The notes below the pieces were generated by a model. That model was not told the DNA's origin, did not search any database, and was given only the letters and a program-made list of their open reading frames with translations. Of a DNA stretch of 64,000 nt, positions 10,533-22,913 are shown piece after piece. A program made the translations under genes and the position numbers. Origin of the DNA: Sphagnum compactum (lineage: Eukaryota > Bryophyta > Sphagnopsida > Sphagnales); contig OZ234503.1 of assembly GCA_965153455.1 (NCBI GenBank), forward strand, positions 14,823,118 through 14,887,117, given 5' to 3'. Each line of letters opens with the position of its first letter. Within the stretch, counting starts at the first letter, position 1.

Positions 10533-11760
10533 TGCTCCAGATATATAGGTATCAAAACCACTTCAAGAGATTTTGTTCCTCAAATTTTGTCTTTTTAGTC
10601 TTGGCCTTGCACTCACTACCGGTAGAGCTCTGATAAGAAATGCAAAAAATGCCCAAATATCAGCAAACAACAAATCTTCAAACACTTGAAGCTGGAGAGA
10701 TGAATCCAGATCAGCCTCCAGTTGCAACAACAGTATCATTTAGAGGTTCTACCTACGACTGTAACATCATGCGATCTAGTACCTCTAAATAGTACCTACT
10801 GTTGTTGCCAAATCAAAAGAGAGAACACCAAAACAGTATCAGAAACCCTAATTCTTTTCTTTTCACAAATTTACAGCAAAAGAAACTAGGTGAGCTGGAT
10901 CTTAACAAACCCCAAATAGAAATAAGTAGGTACCTGGAAAAAAAAAATGCAAACCAGAACTTGACCCAAATCTCTTAAGTCAATGATTACTACTACTACT
11001 CATCAAAAGTAAAAAAGCAGCTTATGATGAGCTTGACTATTGGTAGAATGGAAATAATGGGTTGCACACAAATAGACTTTTTTCAGCTCAAAAAATCTCA
11101 TTATGAAGTTTAGAAACACATTACACAATCACTAAACTCAGCAAACAGGCAGACTGACAAAACCTATCTACCCAGCTAGCTAATAAAAGCACATTTCCCT
11201 AAAACCTTCCTTATAGAGCAAGAGACTATTATCTGCAAAACAACAACAGCTCAGCTCAGCTGCAGACTAGATCTTGACCAAAATCTTCAGCTTCTCCAAC
11301 TATCTATTTTGTGTTTACAACAAAGCACAGATATTGCTCCCAGTAGTACTAACTATAGCAAAGAGAGAGAAAGGTTAGGAGGTCCATACTTCTTTAGATA
11401 GATGGGTGATGGTCAAGAGCAAGTCCAACAACACAAAACACACAGTAGTGCACACACACACGCAGAAGCACACCAAATGCCCTTGAAAAAGAGAAGATTT
11501 GGAAGAAGACTAAGCAAATAGGGTTAATGATCTCAAGTTTGAGCCCACAAAACACCTAAAAATCCTATATTGGCTAAATGGGTACCTAAGCATTGTAGGT
11601 AAAATGGGTTGTTGATGAAGGAACTAGAACTCTGGTGGCTAGTGCTGGGGTGGAAGGTAATCCAGGCTGATGGTGATCATCTGACAACCTGAAGAACTGA
11701 CAATCTGCTGCTGCCTTCTTCTTCTTCTTTTTTAATAAATTTTAATTTAAAAACTGAAAA
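10533..11760 (-). promoter_or_regulatory. upstream region and possible 5' leader of the cysteine-rich gene
   Basis: This lies upstream of the minus-strand ATG at 10532. It holds a long imperfect inverted repeat (10722-10812), a (CA)-rich tract near 11447-11461 and, near 11700-11720, a (GAA)n-type purine tract on the minus strand. Just upstream of that tract is A/T-rich sequence (about 11735-11755) that could serve as a TATA region. Leader introns are possible but were not resolved. Confidence 0.3.
10722..10812. repeat. imperfect inverted repeat with ~33-nt loop
   Basis: The left arm (10722-10747, TTGCAACAACAGTATCATTT then AGAGGT) pairs with the right arm (10781-10812, ACCTCTAAAT then AGTACCTACTGTTGTTGCCA). 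There are a few mismatches and a small bulge. A GTACCT motif is repeated within the right arm. The fold is of the size of a small-RNA precursor stem, but expression is unknown. Confidence 0.7.
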
Positions 11761-14700
11761 CTTTTTTTTAAACCTATTTTTCCTGCTTCCTTTTTCCTTC
11801 ATCTTTACTCCTTCCTTCCTTCCTTCCTGCTTCTTCTTCATTTTCTTTTCTTCTATTTTTTTTGTTTTGCAAGGGAAGATGTGATCATCCTACTTTGTCA
11901 TGATGGTAAAAATTTCTAGATAGGGTAGATAGAAAGTGTCTATATGAATGATGTAGAAAAACAATTGTTGAAATCGAGTTGACAAGAAATATATTTTGAT
12001 AGAAATGGTTGATCAAAGTTGGCCATCCAATGTGTTTTTACACAAAATCATAGAAATTCAACTTTTTTTTGGGCCAAAAAAATCGACAAAGGTTTGGGAT
12101 TTGTTTTCAGCCCTTGTTGCATTTTGGATACCTTGTATGAACTCACCACTTTCCCCCCCCTCCCCCCCTCCACATTTTTAGTTTTGTAGCATGGGCAAAT
12201 TACAAAATTTGGAAGTTTGAATTGTTAGATGTTGGCCACACTTGAAAAAAAACTACCAACTTGGCTTGAGAAACTTGAATGGGGCATTGCAAGGGCAAGA
12301 AAGAAGGTATGATATGTCCTTATACCATAGGTGTGTTAGCTTTTAACCTCAAAACATTGTAGCTAGGAGAAATAGTGAGGTAGCGGACCAAAATGGTATG
12401 TAAGTTGTGATGTTTAAACTTAATAACAAGCCACAAAGGAGGCTATGGAAACCCATTAACAATCAAGTAATAGATATGGAATGCAAGGATAGGAGAATTA
12501 GAGCCATGTGGCTTGCCAAGGCGACCACTGGCTACTATTAGCCATGCATATCCTTGAGCCCATCCAAAAAATTAGATATTCCATTTCATGGCACAAAACT
12601 TAAATATTTTTTCATTATCCTATAAAGCTCTTGGCTATCGTTGTTCAAGTGCACAATTCAATGTAGGAGCTATATGGAAATCAAGGTTATTTTTTTATTA
12701 TTGCATTGAACCAAAAAAAAAATTTGTTCAATATAAAATTTGAAGAACTTTTGTATATAAAAGTAAAGAACAAGTAAGTTTGAAACAAACTAATCAATTT
12801 ATCATTTTCAAAGCAACTTATACATTAGAAGTCAGATATATTATGATTATAATAGGCAAAAGTTTAAAATACATAAATATCTGTTAGGTCTCCATTAATT
12901 AAAAAAATTAATAATTTCAACATTTTATCTAAGTTTGCATCTATTGTAACCCATTTTGTAACACGAACATTATCTACTTGCACTTTTTAGATTCTACTTA
13001 AATGCAAACTAAACAAGCGCTTATTGAATATCATTGTCATAAAGTTAAAAAAACATGTTTATATTCATAATTGAAATAAATATTTTTTGAAAGTTTCGTA
13101 TGTCAAGGGGATGTCAAGCTTTTCTTTTTTTTTTCTGCTACTTTTCATTTATGTTGACAAATTAATCAATTGTATATTTTAGCTTTCTTGCACCCTTTCA
13201 AAAGCCTTTAATTCAAACCAAAATCTAAAATTGAATTAAATTAATTTTGAATTCAAGTTCCCCAACATTTATAGTAATCATTTGACACAACTAGACATGA
13301 TTATCATGCTTTTAAAATGGCAATACATAAACATATTTTCAATTGTTTATGAGTTTTACTAGGATCTTACATTTTTTGGGGTTCATTTGACTATGGTCAC
13401 ACCCCTAAAGTTGTCATTTTGTTGTCTTGCACTTTTAAAGGTTCAAAACTTCCAAGAAACACACTTATTTTGAACTTGCAAGCACACTATCCTGTAGCCG
13501 GTGAAAATATCTTTTTGAAATTGTATCAAGCTCAAGTGAATTGAACACGATTTGGTCCTCCAAATCACCCTTTGAATGGTTATGAATCATTTTGGCAACT
13601 TTTATTTTAGCTTTTCTAACCTTCATTATTATATCTTTAACTTTTGTTTTGGTATTGAAACAAAGCAATTTTATTGTAACTCACATTGATATATTTTCAA
13701 TGATACAAATGCATTCAATTTATGCAAAGTTTGATCCCTCAAACCTTACTTTGAACATAAATGACTTTTGAAGAGTCCCAATTCATATGGGAGTTATAGA
13801 AATTCATCTCCTTGACAACCAAAACATTCACATTTTGTCTAAGTGCGTGTTTCATTCTCTTGGGTTGGCATTATGTCTCTCAATGGTGTTTGAATTAATC
13901 ATTCCTTATTAAGCCTTTAGCTTGACTTCATTGCAAGAAGAACAATTTCTTTTTGTCTTTCCTGAAATTTAGTTGTAAACCCAAATAAAGATTGTAACAC
14001 TTTTTATCTCTAACATATTGGAGATGGTTTTTTCTCATATGAAGCTAGGTGGTGCCCCCTTGAGGCTATTATTTCATTATCTTTACATAAATCGGACTTG
14101 TGAGTCATGTCTCATTTCATATCTAGGAATATATAAATTAAACTTGATTTCGATATTTTCATCATGAAGGTTACTTGATGTGTATCTAGATCTCAATTTA
14201 ATTTTTGCTATGAAGACAAATAGAATATTTGTATGTGGTATGGAATTGTAGACTTCAATTTACATTTGTGATTTAATCAAATGTTTATTGTTGGTTTGAT
14301 TCATGAAGTGTTTATGTATCTACATTGATGGTTACAAACATGGTCATCAATAAACATGCTTGTGTTCACGCTTGAAGGGTTTTTTATCTTTTTTCAAAAA
14401 TATAATAAGCTCAAACCATGTAGGCTTGATATATGCATGTGCATATGTTATTGTATGTCATGCTTCTCACATATCACATCAAGTAAATGCCCATCCAAGT
14501 GATACATAGAAGGTTTAATGTTTTTTTTATTTCAACATGAATCCATTAATTGATTTCTTTCTTTCAAAAAAAGGGTTGGGGGTATGGTCATAGTTGTGAA
14601 TATATGTTGAAGTTTTTTTGGTTTTGTGTTCAATTAGTGAGGAATTTACATGTTGATTATTCTTAGTGTATTTGCAAATTATTTTTTCCAAGTTAGTATA

Positions 14701-14838
14701 TTTTAGGGTATTGAATTAAATTACACTTGTTGGTTGGGGGTTGGTTGAATTCATTGTCATTGCACAATGTATTATGGTAACTAGTATGTATGGTAGAACA
14801 TAGGACATAACTTTGTCTTTAGTACAAAAATATGGTCA
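11761..14838. other. AT-rich intergenic DNA
   Basis: No gene recognised. Pyrimidine-rich simple sequence (CCTT)n lies at about 11808-11829, followed by C-runs near 12150-12170. The rest is AT-rich with stop codons in all frames. No transposon termini or protein domains were noticed. Confidence 0.55.
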
Positions 14839-15434
14839 TCCTATATATTAAAGGAAGACTGAAGGCATATTCGTGAGGCCGACCAAATGAAGCTTCCCTT
14901 AAATCCGTGCATTTGATCGGCTTCCCCTCAATTCGTCTCGTCATCCATCCAGCCGGACTCATTGGTTCTGGGTTTTTAAGCTGGATGGACTGTGGCTACG
15001 GAAAAGGCGTGGGTGACCTTCCATGTGCTGCCACCAGAAGTGGCTTCTGCTGCTGCTCCTCCTCCTCTCCCTCTTACATCCACCCGGGGTTTTTAAGCCG
15101 GACGGACAGTGAACCTGCTCGTCCCGTCATCCGTCCCTGTCCTCCCTCTGTCCATAGTAAAGGAAGGATGAAGCTTCCCCTGACTCCGCTCGGTACGGAC
15201 AGAGCCTCCCTTAAATTCGAGCGTCCCGTCAATCCAAAGGTGCACATTTGTTTCTATTTTGCAACTGGGGGTCCAAAGAGGTACTTTATTGGGGGCATGC
15301 CCCAAAGTTCCAAAACAATTGCAGGTGGGCCAATCAATATGGCTCCATTAAAATAAGTAAAAAAGTTGTGAGGGCACCCATGATGTAATTAATATGAATC
15401 ACACTATGACATTCCTAAGAACACTCACAGTTTG

Positions 15435-15698
15435 AAATGCAAAGGATCGGGCGGGGGGGATCGACGGGTTAAAGACCCGGAGTGGGAAATGCGAAGGATC
15501 GGGCGAGAGGGATCGACGAGTTAAAGACCCGGAGTGGTAAATGCGAAGGATCGGGCAAGGAGGATCGACGGGTTAAAGACTCGGAGTGGTAAATGCGAAG
15601 GATCGGGCGGGGGGGGGCTCGACGGGTTAAAAAACCGGAGTGAGAAATGCGAAGGACCGGGCGGGGGGGGGGGGGGGGGGGGGGGGGGTCGACGGGGT
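15435..15698. repeat. 52-bp minisatellite, five copies
   Basis: AAATGC starts copies at 15435, 15487, 15539, 15591 and 15645, with steps of 52, 52, 52 and 54 bases. Each unit contains GAAGGATCGGGCG, a G run of variable length, GATCGACGGGTTAAAGAC and CCGGAGTG. The copies differ mostly in G-run length, growing to 26 in the last. It lies inside the Helitron and creates proline-rich minus-strand frames that are not genes. Confidence 0.95.
15663..15688. repeat. uninterrupted run of 26 G
   Basis: Positions 15663-15688 are all G, at the end of the last minisatellite unit and followed by TCGACGGGG. Such a tract can form G-quadruplex structures and is prone to slippage, so its exact length in the assembly is uncertain. 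Confidence 0.95.
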
Positions 15699-15755
15699 TG
15701 AACCAAACATTGTTGAAATAAGACACCTGTGCATTATGCACGGGGCACACACTAG

Positions 15756-18660
15756 TTGTCATGTTGGAATGAATACGAATGAACTTATAACATAGAATGA
15801 CTTGAATTTACAAACAATTTTCAATCTTGGTAAAAGTCAACCCACTTATGAATAGTAAACTTTAGTTGATGAGTATAATGTTGTTTTAAAACAATATTCC
15901 ATGGTTGACATGTTGAATGGAAAATTTGTTGCATTCCATACAATTTTTTTTTAGCTTTAAAAAATGCAACAAAGGTGGTTTGTTATATTAGTTTGAAAAG
16001 AAAGAACAATAGTTGAGGCATTAACATTTTCACTCAAATAAAAATGGCTACACAATTCACAAGAAATATCAAACTATTATTACATACCTTTTCTTTTGTT
16101 TAAACTCACAAGGTGGAAATACATAAAACAAGGAAGGGACAAACTTGGTAAAAGTCAAATATGTTTTCTCAAATCTAGTTCAAAAGCATGTAATTCCACC
16201 AACTTCAAGTATAAGTTTCACAAATGAAAAGAAAAAATCAAGTTTTTTTAAATTCAATTTGTAAATCTAACCCATTGAAGTTTGGGGTCAATGAATGCTA
16301 GCAATTAAAGAAAATTATCACCAGAAAGTTATAGATTAACTACAATTGGTCATAATAATCACTCCAAAATATTAAACAAACATGGCCCTCTATTTTTTGG
16401 TAATTGAAAATGAAAGATAACATGAATAGTTGAAATGAAAGAAAACAAGTTCATGACGAGGTAATCACATGGGCAAGACATGACGAGTTGGTGAAAAATT
16501 ATGAAGTGTACATAAGAATTTATTTAAAGGACATGACAACAACATGGACAACCTATGAAGCCCTTTGGTTGTTCTATACAATCAAATGGTCAAAAGAAGG
16601 TTAATTCAAACAAAAAATAATGATGTAATTCATACTAAAAGAAAAGTGGCCAATTTGTAGACAAAACATTAACTTTTCACCAATAAGAAAAAGGCTAATT
16701 TGGTTGATGATGACTCTTAAATTATTTGCCAATAAATTTGTCAAAATATTGAAATTTATTTTTTATTTAAAATTCAATTGAGGTACAACAACAATGTATT
16801 GAAATTTATTTTTCCTTGATATTTGTGGGCGTTCACTTGTAAGAATACTTGCCTTAAGATACAACATGTTTAAAGCGATGCCATAGTGGCCCAAAAAAAT
16901 GTATTATTTTGGGAATAAAAATAATATACCCAATTGATAAGTTATTGGCAATACTCCCAAGTTAGGCCAAATGGTAGAGGACATGACAAAGGTTTGATTT
17001 GCTCACTAGTGGGTTTGAACTTGGAACCTTTGTGGTATGAAACAAGTGTCATACCATTGAACTAGATCACTTGCAAGGTAAAAAACTTAAAATTTTAATT
17101 TAACATTGAAACATGCAAGTGTTGCTTTAAGACTTTAAAACAATGTCAAACATGGTGTAATGTTTTGTTCACAAGAACATCAAATATTATTATTTTTGAA
17201 AAAACTTCAAATGATGAATAATTTCCTTGTTTGTTATAAGTGCCTATTCAAAATAGAATAACATTATGTTGCAAATAGCACATCTTGATGATGCATTAAA
17301 TACAACATGCATGTGTTATTTGTTTCTTGACTTGGGTAGTGATGAATTTTATGTTAAAAACAATGCTTTGAACTTTGATAGTTTTTTGCAATAGGTCTAC
17401 TTCTATTGTTTGTAAGAATTTTATCAACTCCAACAATTATTTGTTCTTTAAACTATGTTTTTATCTATTGTGTGCACATTGAAAATACATACATTTAAAT
17501 TTCTTATCATTAGACATTGAAAGATATAGTTGCTAGATTGACATTGTCACATCTAATAAATGGGTTCATATTTTAGTAGACGTTTTCACAATTGAACATA
17601 GACAACTTGATTTTCCTTTTTGTTAGACTTCTTTGTGTGGAATGGTCATTTGAAAGGTTGTTCATCCCAAGGAAAGTGATTGTCGTGATCACCATCCACA
17701 AGATATTGAAATGAAACAAATTGTACGATTCTAAGGGTTCATAAAATCCCTTTCATTTTAGTTACTGTATTTTCTTAAGGAAATGGGTTTCTAGATTTTT
17801 ATTATAGTAAGTATAAAAGTGGTAGTTGGGTTGATTCTACCCCAATGGCATCCTTGCAATCCCATGCCTTTAAACATGTCTAACTTATTGTTCATGGTTA
17901 TTATTAAAGATATCCTTAAAATCATGTTTTGTTTAAATGGGTGTTTATACCCCCTATTTTGCCTCATGTCTAATTTCTTATCATTTTAAAAATCTCTAGG
18001 TTGGGGGTGAAACGAGGGATGAACCCAAAAAAAAAAAACATCATGCCAACCCAAGTTAAAGTCCCCTTCTCCATTCCACTCCTTTGCTTTGGCTTCTCGC
18101 CATTGCATGAAAATTAAAAAAAGTCAAACTTTTCTCCATCATTGTCGTTCTCCTACTTCTCTACATTACATGAAAACAAAAAAAAGCAATTTTAAGAAAC
18201 AAGAGATGAAAACAAGAAAATTATCTCTTTCTCCCACTTATCTCCATCACAATTTCCAAGAAACAAGGAAAAAAAATTAACAAATCACAAATTGTTTCCA
18301 CCACAAGTTTGATTCTCACAATTTTTTTAATTTTCCATCACCTTTTGCCCAAATTTCTTCCACATATGAAAGCTTTGCCTTATGAAATCGAAGTTGCACC
18401 CACTTCCTTAAATTACTCCCTCACTCATTTGCCTAATTTTCTTTGCAACATTTCAATTTCTCTTTAAAAACAAAACACACAAAAATGTTCGCTTCAATGC
18501 CAAACCTTGTTTTATACTATATTTGAAGTGAAAATAGTTTCACCACTAATTTTGGTGGTGAAACAAGTTTCACCTTGGTTTTGTTTCCTTTGCAAATCCT
18601 TGCCTATCATTTTGGTGATTTTGCCTTGTTTGATTGAATTAATTATTCTTCATTGGTTAT
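15756..18660. other. AT-rich intergenic DNA
   Basis: No gene recognised. A tRNA-like SINE head lies on the minus strand near 16990-17085. Lys/Asn-rich frames around 18089-18280 reflect A-rich composition. Confidence 0.55.
16990..17085 (-). mobile_element. tRNA-like SINE head (degenerate)
   Basis: Read on the minus strand, TCTAGTTCAATGGTATGACA resembles a tRNA D-arm (box A). It is followed by a CTTGTTTCATACCACAAAG anticodon-arm-like stretch and then GGTTCCAAGTTCAAACCC, which resembles a T-arm (box B). Spacing matches a tRNA. The acceptor stem is not convincingly paired, so a tRNA-derived SINE is more likely than a tRNA gene. The 3' end of the element was not resolved. Confidence 0.4.
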
Positions 18661-19554
18661 TGTCGCAACCCTAGCCTTGGCTCGCGACCAGGGCAAGGGG
18701 TTGCAAGGTTGCAGGCCAAGCGAGAAACCCGGGAATCATGTCGCATGCTCCTGGGAGTGCAAGAGAGTGTGAGGGAATAGACCCTCACACTCCCAAGGGA
18801 ACTCCCACTTTGGGAGTTGGAATCCCGGTGGACTCCTGAATGTTCAGAGAGTAATTGCAAGGGTCAAAACCCAATGTATTGATGAATTCTGTATATATCT
18901 GGAAAGCTATTGAAACGTAGATGTCAAAATGGGCTTGCATGACCCATTTGGACATCTTAAACACAAGTTATGGCCAAAAGAAAGGCCGGGAGTCAAAATG
19001 ACAATTTGATTCCCGACCACTAAAAGTCAGGAATCAACCCAATTTCCTTGCATGCAGTTGGCATGTGACATATCGTTGGAAATCTTTCAATGAGGGCTAT
19101 AACTTTTCTTCAGACCTCATCTCAATTCGAGGTCTGCACGCAAAGTTATGGGCCCCCAAAGTTGCGGGAGTCCCGGTTGGGGGAATTTCGGCTCAAGAAA
19201 AAATGCCATTTGGATGTGGGCCTCGTGGAGAAGCATAGAGTATACTATAAGGGGGAAGGCGGTGGCTTCCCCCAAGTCCGGGCCATGGTGAATCTTATGA
19301 ATTCGATTTACCCTTGGCTCATCCTAGCACCAACAGTGCTCTATCTATGCATTAACCACTTTGTGTTGGCTTTGTGCAAGTCCGTGTGAGTAGTTGATGC
19401 TTGTCATTCTTCCTAGTCCCATTCCGAAGTTCCAGCACGCCCCTCTACCCCTCCAAAGTGTTGCGAGCCAGGGAGAATGCCTTGACTCCTTACTCTTCCG
19501 CTATTTTCTGTTTGGACTCACATTTGAGTTCCTCAAGGAGTTGGGAGCACGTTA
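18661..19554. mobile_element. probable solo LTR, ~0.9 kb
   Basis: A GC-rich block begins TGTCGCAACCCTAG and sits abruptly in AT-rich DNA. The five bases GTTAT precede it (18656-18660) and recur just after it (19555-19559), as expected for a retrotransposon target duplication. A TATA-like motif (GTATACTATAAGGG, near 19233-19250) fits an LTR promoter. No gag or pol sequence and no second LTR is seen, so this would be a solo LTR left after recombination. The right end reads ACGTTA instead of the usual CA, which weakens the boundary; a CA-to-TA change would explain it. Confidence 0.5.
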
Positions 19555-19559
19555 GTTAT

Positions 19560-22440
19560 GACCAATGTTGGTTAAATATTGATTTTTAAAAATATCTATT
19601 GGATTAATTATTTACAAATTTTAAATTTTCACTTACACATATGGTATCAAATATCATAATTTTTTAAATATTTAAAAAACTAGCCTAATTTCAACTTGTT
19701 AGAATGACCAGTCAATAAAAATATTTTATTTTATTTTTCAGGTAACAATCATCTAATATTCATAAGGGCCAGTTTTTGCAAGATCCTATTAAAAACCCCT
19801 AGTTTAATCTCTACTTTGGTTATCAAATAAAATATTCTTTTTTTAAAAAAAATAATTTTTTACCAATCTTATTTTTTCATTCTATTCACACTCAACAAAG
19901 TTTTATTATAATTAGGTGTAACCCAAATTGGCACATTTAAAGCCAATGGCACAAAAAAAACATTCATCACAACACAAAATGTGAACAACCATTGGACCTC
20001 CACAACAAACACAATAATGGGTTTTTCTCAACTTTAGCAGCTTTGTAATGCATACATAACATTTTTAAACACTTGCACTTAATCAAGACTATTAATTATT
20101 AGATAGCAATTTTAGGCTTTGATCTACAAAGGGTTTTTTATTTTCTATATGCATAAATTATAAGATGTTGATTATTAAAAGTCAAAACTTAGAAATAAGA
20201 TGCAAAAACAATAACTTGAAACAAATGTGCATGGGACATTGGACATTTTACCAACTTAGTAAGAAGTGGAAAATGAGGATATGGTCCCATGCATCATTAT
20301 AAGTAGATAACTTATATGATCATTATATATAACCATTGAAGTTAACACCTCAAGAATCTTACTCATGGCAAGTTACTCCTTTTCAAAAGCTAGAGTAGAA
20401 TGTTCATCAACATGAATATTCATCATTCTTGCTCGTGATCAACATTGAAATACCCATCTACATCCAATATTTTGTCATTCTCATTAATGATACCGACCTT
20501 TTCCATAAGGAATTCATCTTGATGGAATGCCCTTTTTGGATGTAATTTGCTTTTACATCAATTGGCCAATGTTTCATAATCATTATGAGCTTGTCCAAAT
20601 TGTGAACTCCTAGACTATAACATTGCAAGCTTATCAACACTCCAACAATGATGAAAATTCTCTCAATTTTGATCTAGGACCCAAGAATCTTGAGAATCTA
20701 TTGGGTCACAAAAGAAATGTGTGGAAATGTGTTTAATGGGACTTCCACCAAGCTGTTTAGGGCAATATAGAATCTTCAAGCTTCACATGTAAATAAAAGG
20801 ATAAACACAACTCATTTTTCATCAACCTTTACAAAGTAGCCTCATCCTAAGTCATTGCCCAAAAAATGGAATCTCATTGTATTCAACTAGTGCTAGTTTA
20901 GTAAAGCCATTAGTTCTAGGATTTAAGAATTGAAATACAACCACCAAAGATGGCATCAAAGTCTTGGTATCATATTCTACCACCATTTGTATCACTTTTG
21001 CCCTTCCTACAACTACTTTCATCGCATCAAGGGATTTAAATGTGGGTCCAAGATTAGCACCAACATATTGTGAACCTTGCTAGCACTGAAAGTAGATGCA
21101 AATGCCAAAAATGGAACCAATAATACTTGGACTTTTGCCATCATACACACACACGCGCGCGCGCACAATGCCCTCGATTAATTTGAACTCAAAATCCCCC
21201 CTCACAAAATTGTTGGAGGTAATATTAGATTTTTCAATCTCATTTTTCATATACAAATTTATTGAAAGTGTAGCATTTAGGGCATCAAAAAGTAACCCTT
21301 GAATTTAATTGAAGGTACATTGTTTCACAACATGAGGCATAGGTTTAGCAACCACTTTGCAAATTGCCCATGTGTGTGCATCTAGCACATGAACTTGTAA
21401 ATCTTGAGTTTCTTAAAGATTGATGGTATCCCAATATTCCAAGGTTTTTTGGAATATAATCACCTTGTTACCAAATTGGTCTTCACTAGTGTTTTCATTT
21501 TTTGATGGGAGATCCCAGCATCAAGGCATGCCTTTTGCCATTCATTATTTCCTTTGCCGAACTTAGTCCATGTTATTGTTTTATGTAGGGTAGAATGTGT
21601 GGCAAGGTACTTGGCCATCGTGAATTTATAAAAATAATCACAAGAACAAATGTGTTGTGTGAATACATTAGAAATTTTTTGTTAGTGTTTTATGTTTGTT
21701 GGATGGCATCAACAAAGAACTCACAAATTGTGTGCCTTCATAATAAAACTAAAGTCATGCCCTACTAGGCTTGAGTTGCACCCCTCATCTGATGTTTCAT
21801 CCCTCCTTGGCTGTTGTTCGCAAAGTCATGAAATTTTATTAAATAAGGGTATGAAAGACTAAGACTCATGATTAAATGCACAAGGTTCAAGAACATTTAT
21901 AGCTATAATATGCATAACGGTAACAATAATTGGTTGAAGGTGTCCAAGAAAAAAAGAATAGGGGGTAAATGCACAATCAAGTGGCTCATTTTCAGCAGTT
22001 TTTACACTCCCTACAAGTCCATAGAAGATTCTTTGAAATGATTCAAATGGACCTGGTTGTTACTTTTTTAAATTATTATTTTAATATTTGAATAATACAT
22101 GTTCAATCACCTACAAACCTTCCCAAATCTATGTGAAAACTTGTATTTAATGTAGCTAATGTCATTTTTTAATTTGGAAGTCCTCAAAGGAAAAACTCAC
22201 AAAGTCCATAAAAATAGTGCTCCATCTAAAACTTTCTAAAAATATGATTTTGGGACGAAAATTTGAAAAAACAAACAAAAATTGCAACTCATATGAACTT
22301 ATGAAAAGATGATCAAATTTTAACCATTCAAAAGTCCCTAGCTATTAAACGATTAAAGGTTTCAAAGAAAAGATTATTCATATGAATTTATTATCTTGTA
22401 CTACTGTAACCTAAAAACAGTGTTAGATGTTTTTTGTGGA
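19560..22440. other. AT-rich intergenic DNA
   Basis: No gene recognised. It holds a short (AC)n(GC)n tract near 21147-21166. The open frames are short and without motifs. Confidence 0.55.
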
Positions 22441-22468
22441 TGAAGACAGAAAACCTTAATTCATCTCT

Positions 22469-22913
22469 ATGGTTGAACTGCTAGAGGCATGGTGTCTCAA
22501 GGGCGCTAAAGAAGTTGTTTTCTTGTTTTTTTGTCTTTGGTTTGTTTTGTTATTTTGCAGGTTATTGTGGAAGGATCTTGGTGAGCTCGTTTCAGTGATG
22601 GAGCGCAATCCTGGCTGCTCAATGGAGACTTTTTATGAGCTGTGTGAATCATGGTTCTACGAGGGGGTTGGTGAGGGGATTTCAAGGGAACAAAAGGAGG
22701 AGGAGAGGAAAAATATACATGATGTTGGTTGAAGTGAAGAGGGCAAACTTTTTTAGAGGAGATGAAGTTAAGTTTCTAGATTTCAAGATAACCAGCAAGT
22801 GTGGAGTGGATTTTGGAGATTTGGATTGTAATCAGTTAGAACAGAAGTTAATCTATACTTTTGACTTTCATAAAATCCTGACGCTTGAGCTTCCATTGTG
22901 CCAAGAGCATTAA
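22469..22913 (+). pseudogene. gene-like fragment, unrecognised
   Basis: A strong acceptor (poly-T then TTTTGCAG, ending at 22560) opens a segment reading LLWKDLGELVSVMERNPGCS and METFYELCESWFYEGVG, followed by a possible GTGAGG donor. Further downstream, a different frame (about 22740-22910) reads DEVKFLDFKITSKCGVDFGD and ends ...LELPLCQEH with a stop. Composition is less AT-rich than the flanks and the codons look coding. The family was not recognised and no complete gene could be joined. Confidence 0.25.

Larger units (their letters stand above)
14839..15755 (+). mobile_element. non-autonomous Helitron, ~0.92 kb
   Basis: The element has the Helitron signature. It starts with TC (TCCTATATATTAAAGGAAGA) right after host A (14838) and ends with CTAG (15752-15755) right before host T (15756), so the insertion is between A and T without target duplication. 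A short hairpin lies just before the end: CCTGTGCA (15726-15733), loop TTA, TGCACGGG (15737-15744), seven bases before CTAG. The inside is GC-rich against AT-rich flanks and codes for no RepHel protein, so it would move only with help from an autonomous relative. A second 5'-end-like copy (TCCATAGTAAAGGAAGGATG) starts near 15150, pointing to internal duplication. The last third is a minisatellite ending in a long G run. Confidence 0.75.

Noticed and set aside
15469-15762. Proline-rich minus-strand frames
   Set aside because: Created by the 52-bp minisatellite and the G run inside the Helitron.
16990-17085. Functional tRNA gene
   Set aside because: Box A- and B-like parts are present, but the acceptor stem is unpaired and box B deviates from GGTTCGANTCC.
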